Source: Rhipicephalus microplus (Eukaryota > Arthropoda > Arachnida > Ixodida > Ixodidae). Taken from it: DNA of 64,000 nt. The stretch is from NCBI RefSeq assembly GCF_043290135.1, contig NC_134704.1, positions 14,834,001-14,898,000 of the forward strand, in the 5' to 3' direction. Positions 25,804 through 38,700 of this stretch are shown piece after piece. The notes under the pieces were generated by a model. The model was not told the DNA's origin. It worked only from the letters and a program-made list of their open reading frames with translations, and made no database searches. Every line of letters starts with the position of its first letter. Position 1 is the stretch's first letter. Made by a program: the position numbers and the translations under genes.

Positions 25804-26020
25804 GTTGTTGGGGTTTTACGTCCCAAACTCACGATATGATTTACAGGGACACCGTAGTGGAAGGCTCCGTAAATTTTGCCTATCTGGTGTTCTTCGACAT
25901 GTAAATTTTCGTCTCCACAGAAATGCATCCGCTGCAGCCAGTATTCGATCCCGTGACCTTCCAAATGGACGAAAAAAAAAAAAAAAGAGTACTTGCCGTC
26001 GCACCTAGCCTTACAACCTT
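25804..26020 (-). repeat. Decayed SINE copy, minus orientation
   Basis: Blocks ggggttttacgtcccaaact, caccgtagtggaaggctccg and cagtattcgatcccgtgacc (B-box region) are clear. A poly-A run interrupts the head near 25,972-25,986. No target duplication was found. Confidence 0.7.
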
Positions 26021-26763
26021 CGATTAACCTGCAGCACGCCACCTTGTCTGTTGTAAACCTGTTAAAATAAAACTAGAAAAAACGTTAGAAGACGATTATG
26101 AATTTTAGTGCACATGCCAAGACATAGCACGTAGGCAGAATTTGTCAAGCTTCGCTTTCGTAGTCAACGCAGCCTAAAAATCAATGCAATCCATTGGCAG
26201 TCAGGAAATAGTCGATCTAAGCCATAGAGTAAAGGAAAAATGCGATGCGTCGTGCTTTGATGTTTGTTGACCGCTGGATGTGTCATTTTTGTTGTGCTGT
26301 TATCTTGAAAAATTTTTGGTAGTTGGCATAAGTTTTCTGTGCCAATTATGAAGCTTCACGTCACTATATGAAGTGCAATGCTGGTGTGTACAGTACAGTC
26401 GTTGCAAGCGCTCTCCGTTTTGAACAGTGTGCGACTGACGTAGCTGGTTGTCGTCGTAATGCTACTGCTGGCAGCGATCACCTGTGACCAGCCTGCGACC
26501 AAAGAGCTGTGATATAATGGTTTACAACCTTTTCTTCACTGTTCTAATCGATCATATGACTTCATGCTTGCTTATATGCTGGTTTTATTACTTTCTGAGC
26601 GATTGTAAGCGCGCACTTTTTAGTTTCTGTTTTCAGCGTAGTCAGAAACTCAAGTGTCAAAATAGCGGGTTCAAGGCCAGAAAACGCAGTCTCTTCTCCC
26701 CGACTTGTTCCCGGTTGCGCGTCATTTCTACGATGGCTGTTCAGGCTTTACTAGTTGTGAGTG
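26021..26763. promoter_or_regulatory. Upstream region of MLYCD
   Basis: This is the interval immediately 5' of the malonyl-CoA decarboxylase start. No TATA box or sharp initiator can be assigned. An in-frame TGA at 26,758-26,760 closes the reading frame just upstream of the first ATG. The transcription start probably lies in the last few hundred bases, but this is inference. Confidence 0.35.
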
Positions 26764-29700
26764 ATGAAGGAAGGAGAGACGTGGTTGTTTACAAGCGCGC
26801 TTCCGTTGGCCTTGCAGTTTTCCTCGCTTTTAAGGCGGAGTGTGTTCACCAACTTGACAAGAATGAAGCTGGCGACAGCCTCGCTGCCGGAACTGAAAGC
26901 GCTGGCCGGCGCTATCATCGAACAACAGGAGACGACGCAAGGAGAGGTAACATCTGTTTTTACCTCTGTACTGATTGACAGCATTACAAAAACCTCGTTT
27001 AGCGCTGAGGGGACATTTCCGTACGTGGTGTGGGTACGGACGTAGGACAGCAAAGCCTTATCAATTGTCATGGCAACCGTAAGAATTTGGCCAGGTTGAT
27101 TCACGGCAGTAGCCTCCAAGCGGTTATATCGCGTGATCAAGTGCCCGCAACTGTTTAAAAGTTCTGTGACGGCATTTTACCGCAATTCAAGGAAAGTTCA
27201 GTCTAGGGACGTGAGTGACAAAAAGCGTTGAATTTCGTAAAACTGTTACCCAGCTCCGAAAAATGTTCTTTTGAAAGCAATATAAAAATTAATGTCTTTC
27301 CTACCTGCTTTATCTCTGAGCACTTGACTTTGTTGTCAACCGATATCCTCCTCTTCTCTTTTTTTTCTTTCAACACTTGGTCTACTGCTTCCCTAAACAC
27401 CAGCTGTCAGCAATATTTGAGCTTGGAAGGAATGTTTTCTGCTTTACTGCTTCAGTCACAAGTTGCAACGTGAAGTTAAATGTCTTAACAACACCATATT
27501 ATTCTGGGGTTCTATTGACTTCTCTTAAAAAAGATCTAAATTGTGGAACAATGCTTTGTATTTTGTCTAGTGTGGCCTTATAACTACAGTGTACTTGAAC
27601 AGTGATTTATCCTACAATCAGCTGTACTTTTTCATGGAAAAAAGCCAGTGGCTTAATACACTTCTACAAGGTAATCAATCAGTGCAGGCACTGCAGAAAA
27701 TTTGTAAAATACTTGATTGTCATTTCGCATGAGATCCAACACTTGAAACATCCCAACAGTTATGATAGTGCTTCAGCTGATTACATCAGAAGCAAAATAT
27801 GTTGGCCAGATTGTGGCAGTTTATTTGGTTTTAGTTAGTGCAGGTTCCTGGCTAATTTTTCTCTAAGAACTCGCAGTTGCATACTTCTGAAATACTATAG
27901 CCAAACTTAAACTTAGCTTACGCTTTCTTCTCTTCTTTTGCAGAACAAGCTCAAGTCATTTTGCAGCGCTTACCGGCAGGGTACGAAAGTGCAGAAAGCT
28001 GAATTTTTGCAGTTTCTTGCACGAGAATTTTACATCGACCGAGCGCAATTTGAAGCATCTGCCAGGAGTTACCTCGAGGACACACAGGTAATGCCCATTT
28101 CCCTGTGACTATTTGAGTTTAACTTTTATTTTACTAGTTTCACTTATTGCAAATTAGTTCTGCAAAATCCCACAAGGTGACAAAATGGTCGAAAAGCAGA
28201 AATTGACAGCCGCTTGTTTGTAGCACGAAGCCGCAAGGAAATCCATGTGAAATACTCTGAAAGAAAGCTTCTTTGCCCCGCTGCGATGGTCTAGTGGTTA
28301 AGGTACTCGGCTGCTTACCCGCAGGGCACAGGATCGAATCCCGGCTGTGGCGGCTACATTTTCGATGGAGGGAAAAATGTTGTAGGCCCGTGTGCTCAGA
28401 TTTGAGGGCACGTTAGAGAACCCCAGGTGGTCAAATTTTCCGGAGTCCTCCACAACGGCATCTCTCATAATGATATGGTGGTTTTGTGACGCTAGACTCC
28501 ACATATCAATCAAATCAACCAATGTTTTGCTATCACAAGTTCATTATTAGCAGAGGAAATCGAGCTAGCAGAGAAAATTAAGCCTACTGCACAAGCAGTA
28601 CTTGTGCAGTAAGTCCACCCCCACAGCCTTTCCTTCATTGCCAAGAAAAGTTGTCCGCAAGTACAATTAGTGATCTTGCATGTTGAGTGGTTGCAGCAAT
28701 ATTTAAACAGATGGACAAAGGGGAAAAAACATGAAGACAGGGCTGACTAACACAACTGCCATTTTATTGAAACCCTCTGCAGAATACACAGGTGTAGCAA
28801 GCTACAGTTAAAAATTGGTGGTAGAAGATTATATGGGCTAATGGAGATAGTTGATTTTTAAGTTGCTGAAAAATTTGTCCTGACCCAGAGATAGCAAGAT
28901 TGATGAACAAGAATGAAAGGCATTGGTTCCAGGTTCGATCCCTGGACCAGGATAAATTTTTTGGCTACTAAAAAGCTTTGTTTTTGGGAAATCTGTATGG
29001 ACTTTTTTGTGACTTCATGGTACAAACAGGTGACTTTAAATTTCACGTTCTGAAAGGGGCCCAGCAACACTCGTTGAGCATGGTCAGAAAATGCTGCCGA
29101 TCGGTAGTAGAGGCTCCCGAGAATATGTGAGCCAAACATTATAGTGCAGAACCCAGCTTGAAAATTGCTATTAATTCTTGAAGTTAGTGAGAAATCACTT
29201 GCTCTTCTCTCAACAAGTGATACCATAAACCCAAATAATAGCATCATAAACCTGAAGTCGTCGACCCCGTACTGATTTGATCATTGTGAGCTGCATAGTT
29301 GACTCGGCCACCTCGGGAGGCTGCGACGGGCCGCACACTTGTGTGCAATCTCACTGGAAGTAAACTGTGCATTCGTAGGGAGAAAAAAAAAGTGTTCAAG
29401 GTCATGATGCACACAGAAGGTATTTTTCTTCCCCTGTACCATTCCTCCCTGCATAGCTTCCAGTAGGCTCATTTGGACAAAAGAAGAGAGAATGTGCTTG
29501 CAGTGTGACAAGTCCCTGTAACTCTGCTCGTACTTGACTGATTCTAAAAATTTCTGCAGTAGTCAATTTGTGAGTCAATAAACTCTTTTAATGAAGCCAT
29601 ATGATGATTACTTGCAAATGCACTGCAGGGCCCCTTTAAGTTGCACTTATGCTGAGAATCTTTAGCCAGCTGGTGACCCATGTTCTGCTTTAACACTTGA

Positions 29701-32700
29701 AAGTTTGCTGTTGCTTGCTTGCACTCAGATTTTCAATAAGATTGCATATGCATATTGCTTTCAGTGATTCACTAAATCATTAGCACGTCTGCTTATCCTT
29801 TATGCCCAGAAAAATACACATTTTTTCACATGGTGAAGTGATGTGCTCTAGAGATAGTGGCTGGCTTTGCTGTTTGTCTGGACAAACCAGGCAAACAATG
29901 TTCCCTACTTGTTCAATTAAGAATGCCAACAAAAAATCTCAATCTCATGATGAATCTTAACTGAAATCAAAGAAGGAACGTATTATGTCAGTTTTACACA
30001 GTCATTTTAATCACGATCACGCATAATTTTGATCCAGGCATGCTGGCCGAGCATAACCTACCCTTGTATGGTAACGGCAAAGGGGTGGGAAATGGAAGCG
30101 AGCGTGGGAAGGAGAGGAAAACCATAACATAGAAAGAAAGGAGAGAATAAAAGGGGAGGAAGAGAGATAATCAAATAAACAGAGAGATAGACAAAAGATA
30201 TCAAAAGAAAGAGAGAAAAAATGGAAGTAAGCAGAGACAAAAAAAGAAGATGAAAGCTAGTAAAATCATGCATAGTGTAGTTTAGTATTGCGTTAGAAAT
30301 AGAGGTAAGATGGTTGAAGCTTAGTCAAGCCAAGACCAGCTAGGTCCCCACCAGTTCTCCTGTGGCCAATGGCCTGCTATGGCCTAGCCTTGTGTGATTT
30401 AGTTCAAGCTGTACTAATCCGCTTGTGCACTGGGTTTTTCTTTTATTCTTTTTTACTCCAAATGAGAAGTTGTAAGCGTGCTGACCGTGTGTGTGTGTGC
30501 CTCTACCTTTCCTGTGATGTAGTTTATAGTGGCCAACATCTACCAACTCATCCAATTTTCTTTTTTACTTGTCTGTATGTGTATCATACACATATGCTCG
30601 TATGTATGGGGTCAGACTGATTCCACCTGTAAAATAATATCCTGACTGTGCCTTTCAGGCATAGGTCAGTGGCTCACATGAGCATAGTCATGTTTTAAAA
30701 TATAATATCTCTTGTTTCACTCTCTTTTCTTTAGAATGAGCCAGCATTCCGGTTCAGAAATGAAGAGCGCCTGGGCGCCCTACTTATGCCGAAGTATGTG
30801 TCGTTCTTTCACATACTGGGAAGGAGTGAAGGTGGTGTCAAGTTTCTCGTTGACATGAGGGGTGACTTGCTCGTAAGTATTTCACTCACCTAATGAGCTT
30901 TTTCAGGATGAAAATCTAGTTGAAATTTGATAACATTTGATGAAAGTTTTCTTTGGACAAGTTAGTGCATGTTATATAGTAAACTTGTTAATGAATCTAC
31001 TGTTTCGTCATGTGTGAACAAGGCGAAGCAGCTAATTGAACAGAGGAAAACACTTGAGGCAAAACTTGTTGTAGCATCATAAAACGAGCTTAGCGGTGAT
31101 AACCAGGACAAGTGAAGGCATTTTCGAATCATGAGAACCGAAGTGAGTTTCATGAAGCCACCTCTTGCAACGAATACGAAAAATTCTCACAATTGCCTGC
31201 GTAACCCATGGCACTGTTCTTGAATAATTCAAGGGTGTAGAGTTGCAAACACACTTCTATAGAGCAAGAGCAGCATAATATCAAGAACACACTGTTGCCT
31301 CAATAGGCTTACATAGTACAGTAAGTCATGCTTGAACACTTGAAATTAAAAGGAAATGTGTTAGTGACATTACGAAAGTAAAGCACATACATTTCATGGC
31401 CGTATACATGGACTGGCCTGAATATTAAATGGTTAAAGATAATTCCTCTGAGTGCCATTTCTTCATGGTTTAAAAGTGAAAGGACACTTGACGCATCAGG
31501 AAAACAAACCTGCATTGCAAAACTTACTCTCAACAGTGGTCAGAAAACTACAGTAAAGTCTCAATAAGCAAAGCTCCCTTAAACGAAATTGCTGCTTAAG
31601 GGAAACAGCTGCCTTTAATATTATTGGTTTTGTACTTGAATTCTGCACTGCTGTTTATTTCTCAGTAAACAAAACTTGGTAACCACATTTTCCTGGTTCC
31701 TTCAGGTTTCTTTTAACAGGAATATACTGTATCATCATGATAAAGTGGCACATATCACCTTCGTCTTGTTCTTCATCTTTTGCTTCACTTACAGAACACA
31801 TGCGCTGATTTCTTTGGTGGGGGATGCAATAACTGGGTGGGTGATAGAATGAGTACAGAGGTAGAAAGGGAGGTACAGCTGAGCCTCTGTATGAAAGACA
31901 CCCCCCTGGGAGCCGTTCTTGTCTTTTATATGAGAGGTGGGAAAGGGAAGTGAGAGTTAGGAGGAAGGCAGAGAGTAAAGCATAGCACAGAAAGAATGAG
32001 CAAGAGAGAAATAGAAAGGAAGGTGGGGAAAAAAGGAGAGAGAAAAAAAGATAATGGGAAGCAAGTGAGAAAGAGAGAGAAAAACAAGAAAGATATAGAG
32101 AGTGAGCTAAAGAAAAAAAGAAGACATGAACAGAGAAAGAATGCTAGGAGAACTAAATGTGCTGTGTACGAATACAAGCAATCAGCGAAACTCTTTAGTA
32201 ATAAAATGCAAACGATATTGCGCCTGATCTCGCTGCTGGCATTCATTAAGGAAGTTGGGGGGGGGGGCAATGTTTTTAAAACCAGCACAGTTTCGCAACT
32301 ACTCTGCTCGCGAGCCTGCACACGCGGCTTATGCATGAGCGCGGAGGCATCGCACATGCCGCAGTGAGCTGAGACGCGTGAAGAGTAGCCACTTGCGATG
32401 CATTGTGCGTTTTTCCAGGCTCGCTTTCTCCGTGCTTCGTGTGTGATTCTCGAGCACGTCAGGCCTGATGCAAGTTGAAACTGCAGCATCGCTAGTTCTT
32501 GCATCAGCTGTTGCGTCTATTTCAGAGAGTAAGTGTCTCTTGGGTGCTGCAAAACTGAAAAAGAAAGAAATAGGAAAAGGGGAGGAGGAAAACTTGCAAA
32601 TCTTAGCAATACAGCAACAGCCAGGACTATCTACGTGCTCATCAGCTCTGTTCTATCTTGAGCATGGTGCCTTCAGTGCAAGCTTGAAGTGCACAGCTGC

Positions 32701-35700
32701 TGAGACAATAGCAGTGTGCCTTTTTATCTTTCTCTTCAGGATTTGATTCTTTCAATACAACCAGAAAACCCTTGCTTCTATGATGTTCGGCACATGAATA
32801 CCATTCTCAAGGACCTCTTGGCACTCTGGTTCACGGTGGGCTTCATCAAACTGGAGCGCATCACGTGGCAGTCGTCCTGTGAAATGCTTCAAAAGGTAAA
32901 CATAAATTGTTCATGTGTAATTCATTTTTACATGCTTCAGCTTTTCAGCAGGGCTAATGCAGAAGTTGGGGCATACTATACAAAGAAGCGGTGTGCTATT
33001 AAGTCAATGTAAAACTGAAAAATCCATGAGAACAAGTGAAGAAACACAGACTGTACACACATAAGAACAGACACGTACAAGACATGAATAAAGGTGCTTT
33101 TCTGTGTCCAGTTGGCACCTTTTCGACTCTGTATGAACAACCAGTGTGCCCAAGCTGTCACAATGGTCAGCAATCTGCACCTCAGTACAAATAATGGAGA
33201 TCATTCTGAGGGACACAAAAAAAGTCTCTGCACGTGAAATTTAAAAATTGTTCAAAATGAATTCACACGTCTACTTAGCTCTGCTAATATGAAAGGGAGC
33301 ACTGATAATTATCCTTGTGTGTGCTTGTAATCAGGGAAGCTTCTGTAAGCCATGTTATGCCATGCTTATTTGCAGACAAAGACAAAATAAGTTCCCTTTC
33401 GCATTAGGAGGGCATACTTCAGTAAATCATTTAGAGAATGAAAGGCAGATATGTTTAGTTTTCGTCCATTTCTGGTGGACTAAAATATATAATTGAATTG
33501 AATTGAATGAAATCATATTTGATAAGGGGCCCGTTTAAGAAGACCAGTCAGGGGGAGATGAAGTGTTCCAGTTGTAGCATCATTGAGTGAAGCAAAGACC
33601 TTTTCTCGTAGGTGGATCTTACCAGCTTACGTCAGCGATAAGGCATGGACTCCAGAATAAAATGTTTTATCTCAAGATGGTTTGGTATGTTAGCATTGTT
33701 GTTTCCTCTGCAGTCTATTTTCGTAACAATAGACAACTACACCAAATGACAGAATGCGAAGACAAATTTTTCAAGGCTTTGTTATAATTGAAGTGCACAT
33801 GATTAGACCAGGGCAAGTTAGTGCTCAAAAGTGCTCAGAGCTACTAGTATTCTTATAGATGTTCTGCTGAGTAAGCATTAAATGAGTAAATAAATAGTGA
33901 TACAGACCGTCGGTGAAGATACAGAGCAGCTGTAATCATGTGGTTTATTTTTATTTAAGAGTCCTAACGTTACTGTCAAGAACTTCAGAAATAATGAAAG
34001 AAATGGGGTCCATAATGTTATTGATTAGGCTGCAGAGGATGCAGCCATCGGTTTAAAGATACTTTTTTTTTTAAGAACTTTGTTCAAAAGGTGTTTTTCA
34101 TCCAGAAAAGGCCAAAGCATCAAGTCACGGGTTAAGCAAGAAGGTACACTTGCCTCAGATGAATCACGAAAGTCCAAAAGATGTAAACTGGCAAAGACTG
34201 GAAAGGAGAGTGCTGATGCAGTCAAAAAGTGAAAGGTTATTGATTTAATGGCAATGTTTGTAGGCTGGTTTTTGTTAACTATGAAAATTCTTAAAATTTT
34301 TGTGCAGCAATATCAAGACCAAGAGCTGAAAGGATGTCAAACAGGAATACCTTAAACTCATTTACTAATTGTATTCCTGCGTGATTGCATGATAAAATAT
34401 GATAAAATCTATTATTTCAATTTTTTGGTATACATGAGACGCTTTGGGGCAGTCAGTGTTTACAAAATTCTGTGAGTTAGTTCCTAGGTGGACTTTTTTG
34501 GAATGCGATGTAGTCATTCTTTACCAATAAGTGAACTTTTCTTTGCCGATAAGTAAGGGCAGCAATTTTGCATTACATCATCATTTGTTACAGGAAAGTC
34601 ACAGCCGCATGGACAGTCATTTTTTATTTTTGCATGCAACATAGCTTATTAAGCCTCTTCTCTCAATAGAAGTATCTTTTCTTAGTAATATTGCAGACAT
34701 GTGATTCATCAATACTGCCGCTCAATACGTTTTTCAAATTTTTTTATTCTTAGTTTATAAATTTGTTCTTCTGCCCTCGACTCGGAATTGCAGATCTCTG
34801 AGTATGAGGCTGTTCATCCAATACGAAACTGGACTGACCTGAAGCGACGTGTGGGCCCCTACCGCCGCTGCTATGTCTTCACACACAGCTGCATGCCTGG
34901 CGAGCCCATTGTAGTGCTGCACACTGCCCTCACCAGCTCCATTTCGTCCTCTATTCAGGTACATTTCTCTTTTAGCACCATAGCATTAATGAACCCATGT
35001 GGAAGAAAATGTACTGTAGGTAGGCCTAACACGGCTCCTGGATGAAAGAGCGCACGGTACGGCTTGCCGCGTGGAGCGGCTTTCTATGGGAGAGCGCGTG
35101 TCAGCCGTAGGGTCAATTGTGGCCGCTGCAGCGCGACGGGGCGGGGACGGGAGGGACGGGGAAACGAGTGGCGGACGCCTCCTCGGGGCCGCAGCCGCAG
35201 CAAATTAGCTGGTGTTTGTCACAACAGTGATCCGCTCAGTTGTTCTAATCAGTGTTTTTAAATCTCATTTATCACAGCGATGAAATATCGCATATTTAGT
35301 AGACTGCGAGGCACTATTTTGTTAAAAAGCCAATTGATTTTTCCTGTGCGTGCCGAGGAACTGACGTTTTTCTTTTCAGAACCAGCTTCTTGCTCTGAGG
35401 CTGACAGAAAAATCCACAATTCATGTATGAATAATATGGCACTGAATGCGTGACAAAGTCATTGTTTTATTTATGAAGATGTCTTAAACTAACATATTTT
35501 GATTATTGCAACGTTTATTCAGCACTTGCGCGTTTTCTCAGCCGAAATGCTTGACAATTATTTTTGGACACTTTACAATAGACGTATATATGGGAAAGAA
35601 GTGTATACTTTACGGCTTGTTTTTCCGTGTTTTGACACAAAATTAATGAAGTCTGACTGACAGTAATGCCAAGGAATGTCTAGGGGAAGTTATCAAACCA

Positions 35701-38700
35701 ATTGCAATGTAAATGTGAAGAAAGAAAAGTGAGTGAAAAGATAGCTTGCCGTGGTTGCTCACGGCAAGCTATCTTTTCGCCCACTTCCCTTTGTTCACAT
35801 TTCTGGGGTTTTCGGTTTGTTTGCAAGCATTCTTAACTGATTTCATGAATTAACCTAAATAATCACCTTATTTTACTCACACTAACCACACTGTCTTTAA
35901 ATACAGAGGATCGTTGGCCACAGGCAAAGTTCCACAGAGCCTGAGCCCCCTGAAGATTGGGAGGATGAAAAAACCATCAAGTGTGCTATCTTCTACTCAA
36001 TTTCTTCAACTCAGAAAGGTAAATGCTTAAATACTACCTTAATTTAAGCTCTGACCAAAGTTGTCATGCTGTAAAGATGCTAGAACTAATATTGATAAGT
36101 GCTCAAGTAAAGTATTATGCTTCTTAGTTATTCTTTACTGCAATAAGAAGAGGGGTCAGCAGACACTGATATTTACTTGCGAGATGCAGGCACCGTTTTG
36201 ATATCTTGCAATGCTGTAGTATTCATTAAAAGGTTTATCCGCCAATGGGAAGATGGAAGTTCGAAGAGATATGTATTTGTGAGCATGGTCAGGGGCATTA
36301 GCAGAATGTTGGGGGGTAAAAATTTTTTTGAGATGGTCAATTTTTTTTTTTTTGCTTGCTTTGTATGCCATGGCAAAAAAATATTTCGGGTCAGGGGGGG
36401 CATGGGCTTGGTGTGCCACCCTCTGGCTATGCCACTGAACACTGCATTTGGCTGAAGCCACTGTTTTTACAAGCGGACTTGTCTTCAAGGCTGCCACTTC
36501 AAAGAAGACAAGTCTGCTCGTTGAAACAATTGCTCCAGCGACACCCTATGTTCACAAATTTTTTATGTGTACTCCATTGTTATTTTAACTGCTGTTCATT
36601 CCCATTGTTATTATTTTCTCAATTGATCTATGTCTCTCACAGTAAACTTCAGTCAGAAAATTTGTTCTATCACTCAATTCAGCAGATACACCTCCAGCTG
36701 AATGCACTTGAATGCTTTCTTGCTGTGCCCAGGTCTACAAGGCATCGAGCTTGGAAAGTATCTCATCCAAGGTGTAGTGAAGAAGGTCAAAGCCGAGTTT
36801 CCCAATGTGAATGAATTCTCCTCACTTTCGCCAATTCCTGGCTTCAAGGAATGGATTATGTCAGAAATTGTCAAGATCCTCAGAGGTACTTCTTACAAGT
36901 TCTCTCCATCCTTCTCTTGTGTACTTAACAGCATAGACCAGCTGGTGTTCAAATGTTTTGCTGTGGGAATTCTCCTCGAAGTATTGTTTATGCACACTAG
37001 TGCCAAGTCTTTTCATTCGTGATTCAGTATCGTGACTCTCATCATACTTCTCCCTTATCTAAGTCCCTTAATCAACTGGGATCGCTCAGTGACCATAGAA
37101 ATCTGCTGTGAAGCACAAGGTTGCTGGTTTGATTTCTGGTCCTCGTTACTGCAGCCGTAAATAAAAACATATATGAGCGTAAAGCGTAAATAAAAAAGTA
37201 TATGAAGACAAAGTCAATATGTGAGTCATTCTACAGCTGCCATTTTTATTAATGACTCTTGGAAAATTAGACGTTGCTCCTAGGCGGCAGTATCACTGCC
37301 ATGATTATGCATCACATGCCATCTCTAGTTCCAGCTGTCACCTTCTTGCTGGATTTTCAGGAAAATCCATCTAATAATACAAAAATGCTTGTCTGCTTAG
37401 TTTTAGGTTGTCATGGAAGAAATTGGGGTGGTCACAGTTAATCAAGAGCCCTTCTCTATTGCTTCAGTTTAGCTCCTGTGCTGCTTTGAATTGTAAAACG
37501 TAATTAATTTTCTCTTCAAGCCTTGACTGTCAGCTGATGAAATCAGGTAAGGAGTTCAATTACTAGCCACATTATAATGTGAGTGATAGGCAAGCACACT
37601 TGTATCTCATGCTTTGTACTCGTCAATGTCAGTCTCCCAGTGTGGGATCATCTGTCACAGCCTGTCTCTTACATTGGTAAATTACAGCCAGCCCTCTTAT
37701 GATCACTTTACAAGCTGTACATGGCATTACGGCTCCATGTGATAGCTCATTTTACTTGTGTGTTTGGCCTTCCCTGTCCGTTCTTTACTTTTTATTTATT
37801 TATTTATGCACATGTGTCTGCAGCTGGCTGAATTAACCTATTGCACGTGCCATTTTTTTTTCTGTGTCTTCTCTGTTGTTTCATTCAAGAAGAACTGTGC
37901 AATTAGAAAAGCTGCATCTCTTGCGCAAGCGAGAATGACCGACGTCTGTGTCGTGGCTGCAGGTAACGCCAAGGCGAGCAAGCTGTTCAATCGTCAGAAG
38001 CTAGAGGCCATCGTGCAGCCTTACAGTGAGGACAGGCATCCGCTGGATGCCTTTTTGCTGCTTCTGCGCAACAATGGCTGGTTCCACATTCCCGAACTGG
38101 CTGCCCAGCTTGAGGAGCCTCTGATGCACCTCTGTGCATTCTATCTCTACCACGAGAAAAGGCGTGGTTACGCCCTCAACAGCGTGGGTGGGTTGCAGTT
38201 GCACACTTGGGCACACGAAGCTCTGTGAATGTCAGTGTGCATTGAGAAAGCAACGAATGCGAAGCTTACTCTGTTTCATAAGCGACCATCGTACTCTTCA
38301 TAACTTAGCTTAAAAACACAAGTCCACTTGTGAAAACATTGGACCCAGTGCAGACTTATTTTTAATCTCTTCAAGTTTCCCGCTACCCACAAACTTATGC
38401 ATTTTTTATCGTCCGTATTTGTTTTTTCATTTCATGTGTATTGGTGAGCTGATATTTGTAGATTAAAAGGATATAAAAGAGAAAAATTATTTTGTCACGT
38501 TAGTAAATTACTCGTTTAAAATTCCAAAATTGCCACGCTTGTTGCAAGATGATTCTTGGTAAGTGAGAAAACGTGCTAAAAAGAAATGTGGGGGGCAACA
38601 GCACATTGCAATTCCCGCACCAAACATCCTGACATCATAGATTTTTATTGTGCTTACTAGGTCGTACGCTATTTCTGATGAGTAAAGATAAAGTACATTG

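Noticed and set aside
26484..26978. 164-codon frame overlapping MLYCD exon 1
   Set aside because: It is in another frame from the exon that continues the decarboxylase; residues show no family similarity.
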